From a virus, in the IMG/VR virus record IMGVR_UViG_3300042691_005581, positions 1 through 64,000 of that record: a stretch of DNA of 64,000 nt. One strand, 5' to 3'. Position 1 is the first letter of the stretch, and each line of letters opens with the position of its first letter. Below the pieces are notes generated by a model. That model saw only the letters and a program-made list of their open reading frames with translations. It searched no databases and had not been told where the DNA came from. Made by a program: the position numbers and the translations under genes. This document shows positions 1 to 10,893 of the stretch, piece by piece.

Positions 1-3000
1 AAGAAGAATGGGCATTTAGAATAGGAACTTTTGGAGCTTACTCATCATTAGATGAAATTGAGTTCCCGTTGCAAGAGTTTAAAATGGTTGACAATAGTCA
101 ATTGATCAATTTTGTAAATGAAGATCCTGTAATTGAATATGATTCTACAAATTATATTACCCCTGCTGATTTAACTATAACACCAATCGACTATTCTGTT
201 GATACTACATTTGATACTGTTAAAGAAGCAAATAATTTAAATCCATTTATCTTGCCTGTGGCCGGTTATATTAGGCTAGACGATGTTGATTATACTGTTA
301 AAACTAAAGAAGATTTATTTAATTTTGAACCAGGCAAAACAGTTAAACTAGGCGAAACTATTTGGGTAGGATTTGACAACAACAATGACTGGAATGCCTA
401 TAGATATGCAAGATTAAATTCAGCAGTTACTGCGGCATTTGATGTAGTTGCAGGCAAACAAATTGGCTTTTTAACAGACAAATATCACGGCCTTGCAGTT
501 GGTGATATTGTTGCCGTTACTAGATTTAATACCGAAGTTAACGGAATTTATAGAATTTCAGAAGTTCCTACGTTGGATCAATTTGTCGTTGAAACAGATA
601 AGTTTGCACCATCTGATACAAATATGTTCGGTGTGTTGTTTAAATTTTTACCTGCAAGATTTAATAAATTTGATGACCTTGCAGAACAACCATTTATTGC
701 AGATTTTAAAATTGGTAAGAAAATTTGGATTGACGAGAACGCTGACGGATTTTGGGAAGTTTATGAAAAGATTGACAACTATAATCCCTACAGAGTAACG
801 TATCCTTATATTATCGATCAGACAAAATTTGGATTTAAGATTGTATCTAAGGAAGAATCAGACATATTATTGACGTCTGCTCCGGCAGATTCTCAAGACG
901 CTAACAATGATGGTAGAATATATGTATATACTCATCGCAATGGCGTTATTAGAAAATTAGGAGATTATGCAGTCAACGCCGCCGCAAATCAGTACTATGA
1001 CAATGTAACCAATAGTGCAGAAATTGGCCGAAGTTTAGACTTTGACGGCATTAATCAAGTTATTGCAATTGGTGCTCCTTTTGCTAATGATGTTCGAGCA
1101 CCAATCGGGTCTTTGACTACTTATATTTCGGATACAGTTCCGGGAAGAAGTATGCCTAATGAGGGTTTAGTAATAATTTCAACAGCTAGTGAAGAAAAGG
1201 GAATTCAACATCATGTTAGACTAGCATGTCAAGAACCTGAAGCTGGTTTGAATTTTGGCTATGGCATATTTTTAGCAACAACTTCATCTACTAAAACATT
1301 GTTAGTCGGTGCCCCTGGCAAAGATGCAAATGCCGGTGCTGTATATTCTTATGATGTTGCGTATTCTGTGTCATTTGATGGTGCAACAACTCAGGTGGCT
1401 GCAACTGCTACAACTCAAATTAAATTACCTACAGACGGTATAGAATCTGGTTATCGATTCGGCGAAATTATTGCAGGCGACAAAACAGGTGCTCGGATAG
1501 CAGTAACTGCACCAGGATATGACAACAGTAAAGGTGCAGTTTACGTCTACAAAAACACTAGTACTTCGGTAGTAAATTATGTCAAGGTCCAAGAATTAAA
1601 ATGGAATGATGCAGCATTAGGCGGCAAAATATTAGATGACGGACAGTTTGGTTATGATATTGACATGGATGATTCTGGTAACTGGTTGTTTATTTCTGCA
1701 TATAATGCCAAAGACAGAGTTTTAGAAACAGGTAAAGTGGCAATATATAAATGGACAGGCGAAGAATTTGAGTTTACTCAAATATTAGATAATCCTTCTT
1801 CTGCTCCTGGCATGAAGTTCGGCCACAGTATTGAAACAGATGCCAGCGGTAACATTTTAACAATTTCTTCCTTGGGATCTAATTATTTTGATGCATTAAC
1901 TTTTGACGAAGCAACTACTACTTTTGATTCAGAATCTACTAAATTAGGAACACTGATAAGAAATTCTGGATCAGCTTACGTTTATAATAGATACGGTGAC
2001 AAATTTATTTTTGCTGACGAGTTGTTTAATTCTGATGTTAAAGAAAACAGTGACTACGGATATGCAGTATCGGTCAATAGGAACTCTATATATGTCAGCG
2101 CTCCTACTTATAGATTAGGCAACGAAACTATACAACGTGGAAACATTCATGTGTGGGATACAATTGATCCATCTATTAACAGTTGGAAATTATTGAGATC
2201 TCAAGAAGCACTAGTTGACATATCTAAATTTAAACAGATTAAAACAATAGACACGTTTAACCAATCAGTGATTGATTATCTCGAAATTATAGATCCTGTT
2301 AAGGGAAGGATTCCTCAGTTAGCTGATCAAGAAATTCGATATAAAACACCTTTCGATCCTGCGGTATATAATACAGGGACGAATGAAACTACAAATATTG
2401 AACCTATCAGTGCATGGTTTGACAACAATGTTGGCGAACTATGGTGGGATTTATCTTCTGTAAAATATGTATGGTATGAACAGGGCGAAGACGATTACAA
2501 AAAAAATGCATGGGGAACTTTGTTCCCGGGATGCACAATAGATGTATATGAATGGGTAAAATCTGAATACCTACCTGATAGATGGTCAATTGAAGCAGAC
2601 ACCACGGCCGGCCTTGCAGCAGGAATTAGTGGACAGCCAAAATATATTGATAACAGTGCATACAGTACTAGACTGATATATTCATCAGTTAGTGATTTAT
2701 TCACTAATGTTTATTATTTCTGGGTCAAAAATACTGTTATTATTCCAAACAGACAAGGTAGAATCATGTCAGCATATGATGTGTCTCTATTGATATCCGA
2801 TCCAAAATTATATGGATTAAAATATATACAACCATTGTCTAATAAATCTTTGTCTGTAGTTAACGTTAAAGAAAACTTAATTAATAATAGGGTGTCGTTA
2901 AACATACAAATAGATGAAATTGATAATCAAAGGAACAAACATACAGAATGGTTGTTATTAGAAGAAGGTTCTCATAGAAGTCTTCCTAACTTCATGCTAG

Positions 3001-6000
3001 AAAAGAAAATGATAGACAGTTTATTGGGACGCGATTCTCTAGGAAATGTAGTTCCTGATCCTAATCTTTCAGATCGATTAAAATATGGAATTGAGATTAG
3101 ACCGCGTCAGTCTATGTTTAAAAATAGAATAGCGGCCTTGCGAAATTTCATTGAATTTACAAATAATGTTTTTAAAGAAAATTTAATTATTGATTATTTC
3201 AGTTTAAAAACGTTAAACTCTAAGGAAGAAATTCCTAATATTACATTAGCAGAATACGATATTGTAGTAGACGACTTAGACCAATTAAACGAATTGGTTA
3301 CAACTTTTAAAAAGACTGCTCAGCTCGATTGTGAAATAACAGCTGGTAAGATTTCTAACGTAATAATTTTAGATTCTGGATTTGGTTATGGCAAGTTGGA
3401 ACCTAAACAGTACAATGCAGACGGTGAAGTTATTACATGGAGAGGCCCAAAAGTTGAAATACTTGGTGAGTCTAATACTGGATTAATTGAAACAGAAATT
3501 AACAACACAGGTGAAATAATTGCCGCTAATATAGTAGACGGGGGCAATAGTTATATTACTGTTCCTGAACTAACAGTTAGACCCTACTCTGTTCTGGTTA
3601 AATCAGATATAGAATCTAGAGGTCTTTGGTCTAAATATATATTAGTAGAAAATGAATTTATTAAGGTCCAAACACAGAGTTATAATACTTCCTTGTATTG
3701 GGATGTAGTAGATTGGGTATCACCTGAGTATAATCAATTTAGAAAAATAACAGCTACATATGAGCTGCCGTATGAAATATCTGAACTAGAACTTTCACCG
3801 GGCGACTATGTAAAAATTAATAATAATGGTCGCGGCCGATTCTTAATTTTAAAGAAATTAGCTCCTGGAGAAGTGGGCAAGTTTAACGAAAACTTTGATA
3901 TTGTTTATAGCGAAAAGGGCACTATTAAGATAAAGGACACTATTTGGAAGATTGATCAATCGCAGTTTGGATGGGATCAAACAGCACCGTATGACAACAC
4001 TTTCTGGGACCAAACACCGGATGTTGAAATTTCTAAAATTATTGAAGCACTGAAGAATGATATATTTGTTGGCAATCTAAAAATCTATTGGAACAAAACA
4101 TTTTTTGCCTGTGTAAAATATGCATTGACTGAACAAAAATTTGTTGATTGGGCATTTAAGACTAGTTTTATTTCTGTAGAAAATAAAGCAGGAGGATTAA
4201 CTCAACGTCCTGTTTACAAATTTCAAGATACACAATGGTATGAATCTTACTTAAAAGAGATAAAACCTTATCATACAAACATAAGAAATTATGTATTAAA
4301 TTACACAGTAGACGAACCTACTAGAACATTTACAACTGATTTTGATTTACCAGCAGTATATAACAGCACAACTGACTCATACGATCCGTTGACAGAGACT
4401 AATCCGTTAGTACTTCAATATCCTTATAGAGGATGGTATGACAATAGAAAATTATTTGTTGAAAAAATAGTCATTGATCATCCTGGATTAGAATATGTAG
4501 AACAGCCTATAGTTCAAATTATTGCAGCACCTGAAGATACAATTGTTCGTCCTGCAACGGCCGTTGCCTATGTATCTGCAGGCGGAATATATGCAGTTGA
4601 AGTAACTGATCCTGGTGAAGGTTATTCTGTAAACCCAACAGTAATTTTAACTGGCGGAGTATCAGAATCTGGCACACCTGCCAAACTTACCGCTCATATG
4701 TCTAATAAAAAAGTTAGGTCCAATCTTGTTGGAATTAAATTTGATAGAATTTCTTCTTCAAAAGAAATTGGAAATATGACAGCAACTGATACATTTGTCT
4801 CGTCTGGAGCAGTAACTGAATTTGAACTTTCGTGGCCTGCTAACCCTGATAAGAATGATGTCGACTTAACCATTGCTGGTATTAGTGTACCGTTTTCTGA
4901 CTATGATTTAGAAGACTTTGTCAAGGGCGAAGAGTATAAAAAAACATATACGAAATTAATTTTAAGAAATTCTCCAGCTGCTGATGTTATTATAAAAATA
5001 ACTTATAAAAAGAGTTTTGATATATACTCAGCATATGATAGAATTGAAGATTATTTTTCAACAGTACCTAAAGACTCTCCAGGAAAAAATAATCAAGAAA
5101 ATCATGCTCAATTGATGACAGGAATGGAATATCCTGGTACAACAATTTTAACAGAACCATTACAATCAAATTATACTTGGGATGCTGTGCCGTTTGATTC
5201 TATTTCTTGGAACAAATTGAACTTTGGCATTGACGATTTAGATGCATTGATTGATGGTGGAAATTTAACAACAGCAACAACTGGTCGATTTGCTACAGCG
5301 GCTGGAATAGATCCGGCAGATATTATTTTAGATGGCGACACATTTATATCTCCGTATAGAAGTTACGGCCCGGAAGAATTAGTACCCGGTGAAGTAAAAG
5401 AAACTTTGGGTATCAGCGTATTTGCTAGAGAATCTTCTGGCAGTCCTATGATATATACTCAATTTTCTAAAGCAGTTGCTGGAATAGAAACTACAATTCC
5501 TTTGAAAATTACTCCACCGTCGGTAGGATCTGTTCGACTAACATATAATCAAACAGTGTTAAAAGGTGTCACAGGGGACGAGTACTTAATTGCTGACAAT
5601 GTTTACAGAATAGATTTTGACGAAAAAACAATTTATGTAAAAGCACAAACTGCCGACGGTGACATTGCAGTTACATATATGGATGTGGGCGGCAGTAATT
5701 TTATTAGTATGAATCATTCATATAGTGAAGGATCTACTACCGCTGCGGTATTAGGTGATTGCCAACTTGATCAAGTTGGTAGTGTTTATGTTACTCTTGA
5801 TGGTAAAAGAGTTACAGCAACTGTAAGCACCAATACCTTCTATTACCAGTTAACTGAATCAGTTCCTGGTGTTGATAGACGTGCAAAAGTAACAATTTAT
5901 GGGTTAGGTGTAACAGGTAAGAAGACACTAACTGCGGCATTTTTTGTAGCTGCTTATAAAGGATTTAGTGAAGTTTATGAACAACTGCTTGATAATGTAT

Positions 6001-7523
6001 TTGCAGGATTTCGTTTAATTACTCTAACACAGCCGCCCGGCTCACTAGGTCCTATTACTGCCAATTCTATAGTAGAAGTAAATGGACAGCGAATTATACC
6101 TCCAAATACTACATATTACGAAATTACCAATGTAAATCAATTGTCGTTTGATATCAGTACAAAAGAAGTATATCCTTCTAATACTTTTGACAAAACAAGA
6201 ATTGAAGTTTACAAGAACGGAGAGTTAATTATTCCTGTTGATTATTATCTTGACGATAACAATAACAAGATAATGTTTCCTGCAGGGTTCTTTGAAGTGG
6301 GCGATGTATTAGCTATTACTGCATTCATTGATTGCGATTATTTTATTAGAGGAAATATTTTAGAAATTACTGAACGAATTCCGCTAACATTCCCTAACTA
6401 TGTTAGAATTTTAACGTTCACTAATCATGATGCAAGTTTCATTAGAACAGAAGTGTTTAATGCAACTAGTACAAAATTATATAAAATTTCTAGAAAAATT
6501 ATAAATGATAATTTTGTTTGGGTAACAGTTGGTAATAAAACATTAACTAGCGGAATTGATTTTAAAATTACAGATGATGGATTTACAGTTCAATTGGATT
6601 CTACCATTCCTTACATTGAAGGCGAGGATGTTATAATTACTTCTTTCGGTGATAGACAAGCAGGCCGCACAGTGGGATACAGAATTTTTAAAGATCCATT
6701 AAACAGACAACATTTTAAAAGATTGGCAAAACCGTTTACTACCTATTTGACCCAACCGTTGATGTTAACTGATACTGAAATTCATGTTGCAAATGCAGCA
6801 GTACTACCAGATCCTGATCTACGATTTAACGTTCCTGGGATAATTTTAATTGCAGGCGAGAGAGTAGAATATCTTGAAAAGAATAATAATGTTCTTTCTA
6901 AAATAAAGCGTGCAACATTGGGTACAGGTGCCAAAGAATATCTTGCACAAGGTACTTGGGTAATTGATCAGGGAAAGAAACAAACAGTTCCTTTTAAAGA
7001 AACTATTGCTGTTCAAACAATTAATACAAGCACATTTTCTACAACAATTAACACATCTACAATTAAATTTAGTACATTAGCAGCAATGCATGACCAGATT
7101 GAAGTATATTATGGTGGTAAACTTTTAGAAAAACCTACAGCTGAAGGCGTATTTAGATATGTTCATGATGCAACTTCGTACTACGATCCTGTAAATATGA
7201 CAGTGAAGAATCCAGAATTCATTGTTACAGGCACCATAGTTACTGCAACGTTAGTATTATCATTTACGCCTAACAAAGACGTAAGTATTTCAATAGTACA
7301 ACGTCGAACTACAAACTGGTATGACGGATCTTCTTCTACACTATTTGAATCTAAACCTGATGAATCGGTATTGCTGATTACAACTACACCGCCGGTTATG
7401 TTTATTAAACAAACTGAAGCAGTTAGTGTTGATCAATTATACTACGGTGGAGATACAACATTGCGATTAGACGACGGAACAGCTCTACTATTAGACGATG
7501 GAAGAGAAATTAAAGGATATTAA
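1..7523 (+). CDS. Giant tail structural protein with FG-GAP-like repeats (5' end outside window)
   Basis: The reading frame is open from the left edge, so the start lies outside the window; at least about 2,500 residues are present. A region roughly 300-720 residues in carries five or six repeats of the FG-GAP/integrin beta-propeller type, with cores such as AIGAPFAN, LLVGAPGKD and VTAPGYDNSKGAVYVY, each following an FG or YGxxI element. The rest is beta-rich and aromatic, with YHTNIRNYVLNY-like motifs typical of very long structural proteins of aquatic T4-like phages. It leads a plus-strand tail-fibre operon; the next gene starts 11 bases on. Likely role: baseplate or tail adhesin. The exact T4 counterpart cannot be assigned. 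Confidence 0.7.
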   Translation, partial: EEWAFRIGTFGAYSSLDEIEFPLQEFKMVDNSQLINFVNEDPVIEYDSTNYITPADLTITPIDYSVDTTFDTVKEANNLNPFILPVAGYIRLDDVDYTVKTKEDLFNFEPGKTVKLGETIWVGFDNNNDWNAYRYARLNSAVTAAFDVVAGKQIGFLTDKYHGLAVGDIVAVTRFNTEVNGIYRISEVPTLDQFVVETDKFAPSDTNMFGVLFKFLPARFNKFDDLAEQPFIADFKIGKKIWIDENADGFWEVYEKIDNYNPYRVTYPYIIDQTKFGFKIVSKEESDILLTSAPADSQDANNDGRIYVYTHRNGVIRKLGDYAVNAAANQYYDNVTNSAEIGRSLDFDGINQVIAIGAPFANDVRAPIGSLTTYISDTVPGRSMPNEGLVIISTASEEKGIQHHVRLACQEPEAGLNFGYGIFLATTSSTKTLLVGAPGKDANAGAVYSYDVAYSVSFDGATTQVAATATTQIKLPTDGIESGYRFGEIIAGDKTGARIAVTAPGYDNSKGAVYVYKNTSTSVVNYVKVQELKWNDAALGGKILDDGQFGYDIDMDDSGNWLFISAYNAKDRVLETGKVAIYKWTGEEFEFTQILDNPSSAPGMKFGHSIETDASGNILTISSLGSNYFDALTFDEATTTFDSESTKLGTLIRNSGSAYVYNRYGDKFIFADELFNSDVKENSDYGYAVSVNRNSIYVSAPTYRLGNETIQRGNIHVWDTIDPSINSWKLLRSQEALVDISKFKQIKTIDTFNQSVIDYLEIIDPVKGRIPQLADQEIRYKTPFDPAVYNTGTNETTNIEPISAWFDNNVGELWWDLSSVKYVWYEQGEDDYKKNAWGTLFPGCTIDVYEWVKSEYLPDRWSIEADTTAGLAAGISGQPKYIDNSAYSTRLIYSSVSDLFTNVYYFWVKNTVIIPNRQGRIMSAYDVSLLISDPKLYGLKYIQPLSNKSLSVVNVKENLINNRVSLNIQIDEIDNQRNKHTEWLLLEEGSHRSLPNFMLEKKMIDSLLGRDSLGNVVPDPNLSDRLKYGIEIRPRQSMFKNRIAALRNFIEFTNNVFKENLIIDYFSLKTLNSKEEIPNITLAEYDIVVDDLDQLNELVTTFKKTAQLDCEITAGKISNVIILDSGFGYGKLEPKQYNADGEVITWRGPKVEILGESNTGLIETEINNTGEIIAANIVDGGNSYITVPELTVRPYSVLVKSDIESRGLWSKYILVENEFIKVQTQSYNTSLYWDVVDWVSPEYNQFRKITATYELPYEISELELSPGDYVKINNNGRGRFLILKKLAPGEVGKFNENFDIVYSEKGTIKIKDTIWKIDQSQFGWDQTAPYDNTFWDQTPDVEISKIIEALKNDIFVGNLKIYWNKTFFACVKYALTEQKFVDWAFKTSFISVENKAGGLTQRPVYKFQDTQWYESYLKEIKPYHTNIRNYVLNYTVDEPTRTFTTDFDLPAVYNSTTDSYDPLTETNPLVLQYPYRGWYDNRKLFVEKIVIDHPGLEYVEQPIVQIIAAPEDTIVRPATAVAYVSAGGIYAVEVTDPGEGYSVNPTVILTGGVSESGTPAKLTAHMSNKKVRSNLVGIKFDRISSSKEIGNMTATDTFVSSGAVTEFELSWPANPDKNDVDLTIAGISVPFSDYDLEDFVKGEEYKKTYTKLILRNSPAADVIIKITYKKSFDIYSAYDRIEDYFSTVPKDSPGKNNQENHAQLMTGMEYPGTTILTEPLQSNYTWDAVPFDSISWNKLNFGIDDLDALIDGGNLTTATTGRFATAAGIDPADIILDGDTFISPYRSYGPEELVPGEVKETLGISVFARESSGSPMIYTQFSKAVAGIETTIPLKITPPSVGSVRLTYNQTVLKGVTGDEYLIADNVYRIDFDEKTIYVKAQTADGDIAVTYMDVGGSNFISMNHSYSEGSTTAAVLGDCQLDQVGSVYVTLDGKRVTATVSTNTFYYQLTESVPGVDRRAKVTIYGLGVTGKKTLTAAFFVAAYKGFSEVYEQLLDNVFAGFRLITLTQPPGSLGPITANSIVEVNGQRIIPPNTTYYEITNVNQLSFDISTKEVYPSNTFDKTRIEVYKNGELIIPVDYYLDDNNNKIMFPAGFFEVGDVLAITAFIDCDYFIRGNILEITERIPLTFPNYVRILTFTNHDASFIRTEVFNATSTKLYKISRKIINDNFVWVTVGNKTLTSGIDFKITDDGFTVQLDSTIPYIEGEDVIITSFGDRQAGRTVGYRIFKDPLNRQHFKRLAKPFTTYLTQPLMLTDTEIHVANAAVLPDPDLRFNVPGIILIAGERVEYLEKNNNVLSKIKRATLGTGAKEYLAQGTWVIDQGKKQTVPFKETIAVQTINTSTFSTTINTSTIKFSTLAAMHDQIEVYYGGKLLEKPTAEGVFRYVHDATSYYDPVNMTVKNPEFIVTGTIVTATLVLSFTPNKDVSISIVQRRTTNWYDGSSSTLFESKPDESVLLITTTPPVMFIKQTEAVSVDQLYYGGDTTLRLDDGTALLLDDGREIKGY

Positions 7524-7534
7524 AAGGAATAAAA

Positions 7535-8551
7535 ATGACAACAATTTCAAATTTACCAAGAGTTACGAGTATAGGAAGTAATAGTTTATTTCTTGTTGTC
7601 GAAAACGGCATCTCTAAAGTAGTAACCTGGTCTTTTATAGAAAATAATATTAAGGGAGCTCAGGGTTTTAGAGGATCTTCGGGTTTCCAAGGCAGTCGCG
7701 GACCAATCGGTTTTACGGGAAGCTCTTCGGGATTTGTCGGTAGTCGAGGCGAAAAGGGCGATATAGGAAGTCCTGGGGGATTTATAGGTAGTCGTGGTTA
7801 TACAGGCAGTCAAGGTTTTACAGGTAGTCGAGGCGTTGTAGGCAGTCAAGGTTTTACAGGTAGTCAGGGAGCTGGATTTGTAGGTAGTCAAGGGCTAGGG
7901 GCAACTGGATTTGTCGGCAGTGTAGGATTTGTTGGTAGTGTTGGTGTTGGATTTGTTGGTAGTCGAGGCGAAAAAGGTGATCCAGGAAATCCTGGAGGTT
8001 ATACTGGTAGTTCTGGCTCAGTAGCAGCACAAGGTTATACTGGTAGCAGTGGCTCTGGTTCTGGTTCTGGATTCTTAGGTAGCCGAGGTTTTGTGGGCAG
8101 CGTAGGTTTTGCGGGCAGCGGAGGAATTGTTGGATTTACTGGCAGTTCTGGTACAGGAGGAGGCTCGGGACTAAGCACTAGAATTGCAGCATCATCTACT
8201 ACAGGATCTTTGACTGCAAATCAGTCTGCAAATTTAACTATTACAGGTTATAAATCGTATGCATTATTAAAAGTGCAAACCAGCAGTGCAGCATGGGTGA
8301 GAATTTATACAAACGCTGCATACCGAACTGCTGACGCCAGTAGAACACAAGGAACCGACCCTGCCCCAGGAAGCGGAGTTATAGCTGAAATTATCACAAT
8401 TGGTGCTACTACTCAAATAATTACACCGGGTGCTATAGGATGGAATGATGATTCTCCTGCATCCTCGTCAGTGTATGTTGCCGTGACAAACTTGAGTGGA
8501 GTTACTCAAACTATAACAGTTACATTAACAATGTTGCAGTTGGAGGTATAA
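7535..8551 (+). CDS. Collagen-like tail fibre protein
   Basis: 338 aa. A short N-terminal domain of about 45 residues is followed by some 35-40 Gly-X-Y-type triplets to about residue 210, dominated by GS(R/Q)G, GFTGS and GFVGS units with charged GEKGD insertions. A beta-rich C-terminal domain of about 125 residues, rich in Ser, Thr and Ala, probably trimerises the fibre. Phage collagen-like repeats form trimeric stalks, so this is probably a thin fibre or connector. AAGGA lies just ahead of the ATG. It sits between the giant tail protein and a protease gene, spaced for co-transcription. Confidence 0.75.
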   Translation: MTTISNLPRVTSIGSNSLFLVVENGISKVVTWSFIENNIKGAQGFRGSSGFQGSRGPIGFTGSSSGFVGSRGEKGDIGSPGGFIGSRGYTGSQGFTGSRGVVGSQGFTGSQGAGFVGSQGLGATGFVGSVGFVGSVGVGFVGSRGEKGDPGNPGGYTGSSGSVAAQGYTGSSGSGSGSGFLGSRGFVGSVGFAGSGGIVGFTGSSGTGGGSGLSTRIAASSTTGSLTANQSANLTITGYKSYALLKVQTSSAAWVRIYTNAAYRTADASRTQGTDPAPGSGVIAEIITIGATTQIITPGAIGWNDDSPASSSVYVAVTNLSGVTQTITVTLTMLQLEV

Positions 8552-8553
8552 TC

Positions 8554-10218
8554 ATGTCTATTAAAGAGTATGTAGTAACATTGAAAAATCATAGCGATTT
8601 AGAAAATTTTTATATCGATATGGAAACTGAGGGCGGCAACCTCTTTATTCCTAACAGGCCAGTATCAGTTGCAAATCGACGGCCTGTAAGTCGAAACACG
8701 CACTACATGCTTACTGACGAGGAAGCGGCAATATTGAGAAATGATCCTAGGGTACTTGGAGTAGAACTAACTCCGGAGGAGTTAGGAATTGAGCCGGTGC
8801 CGCTATATACACAATCTTCAGTTACCTGGAATAGAAGCAGCACGACTAGTGTAAATTCTCATAGAAATTGGGGATTATATAGATGCACACTAGCCTCTAA
8901 TGTTCCCAATTGGGGTGATCGGAAATCTGCCACTGACTCAACTCCTGCTACACAATCAGCATCAGGATCTATCAATATTACAGCCAGCGGAAAACACGTT
9001 GACGTAATAATTGTAGATGGACACATGGATCCAACACATCCTGAATATGCCGTTAATCCAGACGGCACTGGCGGATCAAGAGTGCAGCAATACAATTGGT
9101 TTACGCACAATCCTGATGTAACAGGGGGTGCAGTATCCACTTATGCATATCCTCCATATGTTGACGAAAACGACCCTCAAAGAACTAATGATAATGATCA
9201 TGGTGCTCACGTTGCAGGAACCGCTTGCGGTAATAGTCAGGGATGGGCAAGAGATTGTAACATATACAATATTAGTCCGTATAGTACCAATGTTAACCCA
9301 CTTAGTAGTTTGAATCTTTTTGACTACATAAAGATATTTCATAGAAACAAACCAGTCAACCCACTAACTGGTAGAAAAAATCCTACAGTAGTTAACAACA
9401 GTTGGGGGTATAGAACGTCCATTATTGTATCAGACATTACTTTGATATTTTATAGGGGTCAACAATACAACGGTCCTTTTACGTCTACCCAATTATTATC
9501 AGACTACGGAATTCGAAGCAGTGGTGGTAGAGCAATCATACCTTATAGATATCTTGCATTAGAAGCTGATATTCAAGATTGTATAAATGAGGGAATAATT
9601 TTTATAGGCGCGGCTGGTAATGATTCTTACAAAATTGACTCAGTTAACGGCACCGACTACGAAAATTATTTAAGAACAAGTTCAAATTACTACTATCATA
9701 GGGGAATGAGTCCAGCTAGTGACTCTACGTCCTTGTGTGTAGGTGCAGTAAATGCCAATGCAAGTGAAGAAAAGGCTAGTTTTAGTAATTGTGGTCCTCG
9801 AATCGATGTTTATGCTCCTGGTTCTTTTATCATGAGTTCAGTTAACAGTGCATATGGAACATACGATTTTAGAGATGAATTTAAATATATTGATAAATTT
9901 AGCGGAACCAGTATGGCCAGTCCGCAAGTTTGTGGTATTGTTGCATGTCTTTTAGAAATATATCCAAATTGGAATCAACTAAATGTCAATAGCTACATAC
10001 ATCAAATTTCAAAAGTTGGGAAATTAACAGATACTTTTGGAGGTTATGCTGACTTATTCTCGTTACAAGGTTCGACAAATAGATTTTTATTTTATAAAAA
10101 CGAAAGACCGATTGAAGGGCAAATTTTACCAAAAGCAGCAGTTGGCTTACGGGCAACTTCGGGTCAAGTATATCCGAGACCCCGAATATACTCTTATGGA
10201 CTACAGGTAGCAAACTGA
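8554..10218 (+). CDS. Subtilisin-like serine protease (S8 family) in the tail operon
   Basis: 554 aa. The complete S8 signature is present: Asp155 in VIIVDG, His216 in NDHGAHVAGT, oxyanion Asn356 in GAAGND, and Ser453 in FSGTSMASP. The first 110 or so residues resemble a pro- or docking domain and there is no signal peptide, so the protein is likely virion-assembled and not secreted. GGAGG precedes the ATG. It starts 2 bases after the collagen-like gene and precedes structural genes, so it is probably a tail-associated protease that acts on fibre maturation or on host surface protein or capsule. The catalytic call is firm; the target is inferred. Confidence 0.85.
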   Translation: MSIKEYVVTLKNHSDLENFYIDMETEGGNLFIPNRPVSVANRRPVSRNTHYMLTDEEAAILRNDPRVLGVELTPEELGIEPVPLYTQSSVTWNRSSTTSVNSHRNWGLYRCTLASNVPNWGDRKSATDSTPATQSASGSINITASGKHVDVIIVDGHMDPTHPEYAVNPDGTGGSRVQQYNWFTHNPDVTGGAVSTYAYPPYVDENDPQRTNDNDHGAHVAGTACGNSQGWARDCNIYNISPYSTNVNPLSSLNLFDYIKIFHRNKPVNPLTGRKNPTVVNNSWGYRTSIIVSDITLIFYRGQQYNGPFTSTQLLSDYGIRSSGGRAIIPYRYLALEADIQDCINEGIIFIGAAGNDSYKIDSVNGTDYENYLRTSSNYYYHRGMSPASDSTSLCVGAVNANASEEKASFSNCGPRIDVYAPGSFIMSSVNSAYGTYDFRDEFKYIDKFSGTSMASPQVCGIVACLLEIYPNWNQLNVNSYIHQISKVGKLTDTFGGYADLFSLQGSTNRFLFYKNERPIEGQILPKAAVGLRATSGQVYPRPRIYSYGLQVAN

Positions 10219-10224
10219 GCTAAG

Positions 10225-10232
10225 GATAAATA
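10225..10232 (+). promoter_or_regulatory. Possible T4-type late promoter (GATAAATA)
   Basis: GATAAATA matches the T4 late box TATAAATA in seven of eight positions and lies five bases before the ATG at 10238. In AT-rich DNA this can be chance, and the overlapping AAGGA offers an ordinary ribosome site. Confidence 0.3.
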
Positions 10233-10237
10233 TCACT

Positions 10238-10891
10238 ATGGACAATAAAGAAACTGAAAATATGCAAAATCAGCAACCACAATCACAGCCTAACGAAAAT
10301 GGTCAAATTCGCCTGCAAGGCCACATTAAAATTTTTGATCCCAAAACAAATGAAGTATTTGTTGACAAAAGAAATGCAATTCATTACGAGAATTTCTCTA
10401 TTGCATTAGCTAGCGGTGTGAGCAATCAAGAAACTGGTGTTATTGCAGAAATGGTATTTGGCAATGGTGGTAGTAGAATCGATCCTACAGGTATTATCAC
10501 ATACTTAACTCCAAATACATCAGGTGGCGCAGCATCGTTGTACAACCAAACGTACTATAAAACAGTTGACGGTAGGAATCCTAATTCTAAAGATCCTACA
10601 AGAAATTACATGGAAGTAAGGCACATTACTGGAACTTATTATAGTGATATATTGATCAGTTGCTTACTTGACTACGGCGAGCCATCTGGGCAATCTGCAT
10701 TTGACACCGCAAGTGATCAAAACAGTCAATTCGTATTTGATGAATTAGGACTAAAAAGTTATAGTACAGATGGGCCTAATGCAGGTCTATTATTAACTCA
10801 TGTAATTTTTCACCCTGTTCAAAAATCTTTAAACAGACTAATTCAGGTAGATTATACCATCAGAGTGCAGAGTCTAACTAGTGGAATTTAA
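10238..10891 (+). CDS. Conserved phage structural protein
   Basis: 217 aa. It starts with a Gln/Asn-rich leader of about 20 residues and then an all-beta, soluble sequence without membrane segments or a catalytic motif. Its style (GNGGSRIDPTG, FHPVQKSL) and position between the protease and the paralogous fibres suggest a virion or baseplate component of T4-like phages. AAGGA lies 12 bases before the ATG, and a GATAAATA box ends 5 bases before it, so a late promoter may feed this gene with little or no leader. No specific function is recognised. Confidence 0.6.
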   Translation: MDNKETENMQNQQPQSQPNENGQIRLQGHIKIFDPKTNEVFVDKRNAIHYENFSIALASGVSNQETGVIAEMVFGNGGSRIDPTGIITYLTPNTSGGAASLYNQTYYKTVDGRNPNSKDPTRNYMEVRHITGTYYSDILISCLLDYGEPSGQSAFDTASDQNSQFVFDELGLKSYSTDGPNAGLLLTHVIFHPVQKSLNRLIQVDYTIRVQSLTSGI

Positions 10892-10893
10892 CA

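Noticed and set aside
7535-8200. Short repeated DNA units resembling a repeat array
   Set aside because: The repeats code in frame for Gly-X-Y collagen-type triplets, so they are a protein feature and not a CRISPR or other DNA repeat.
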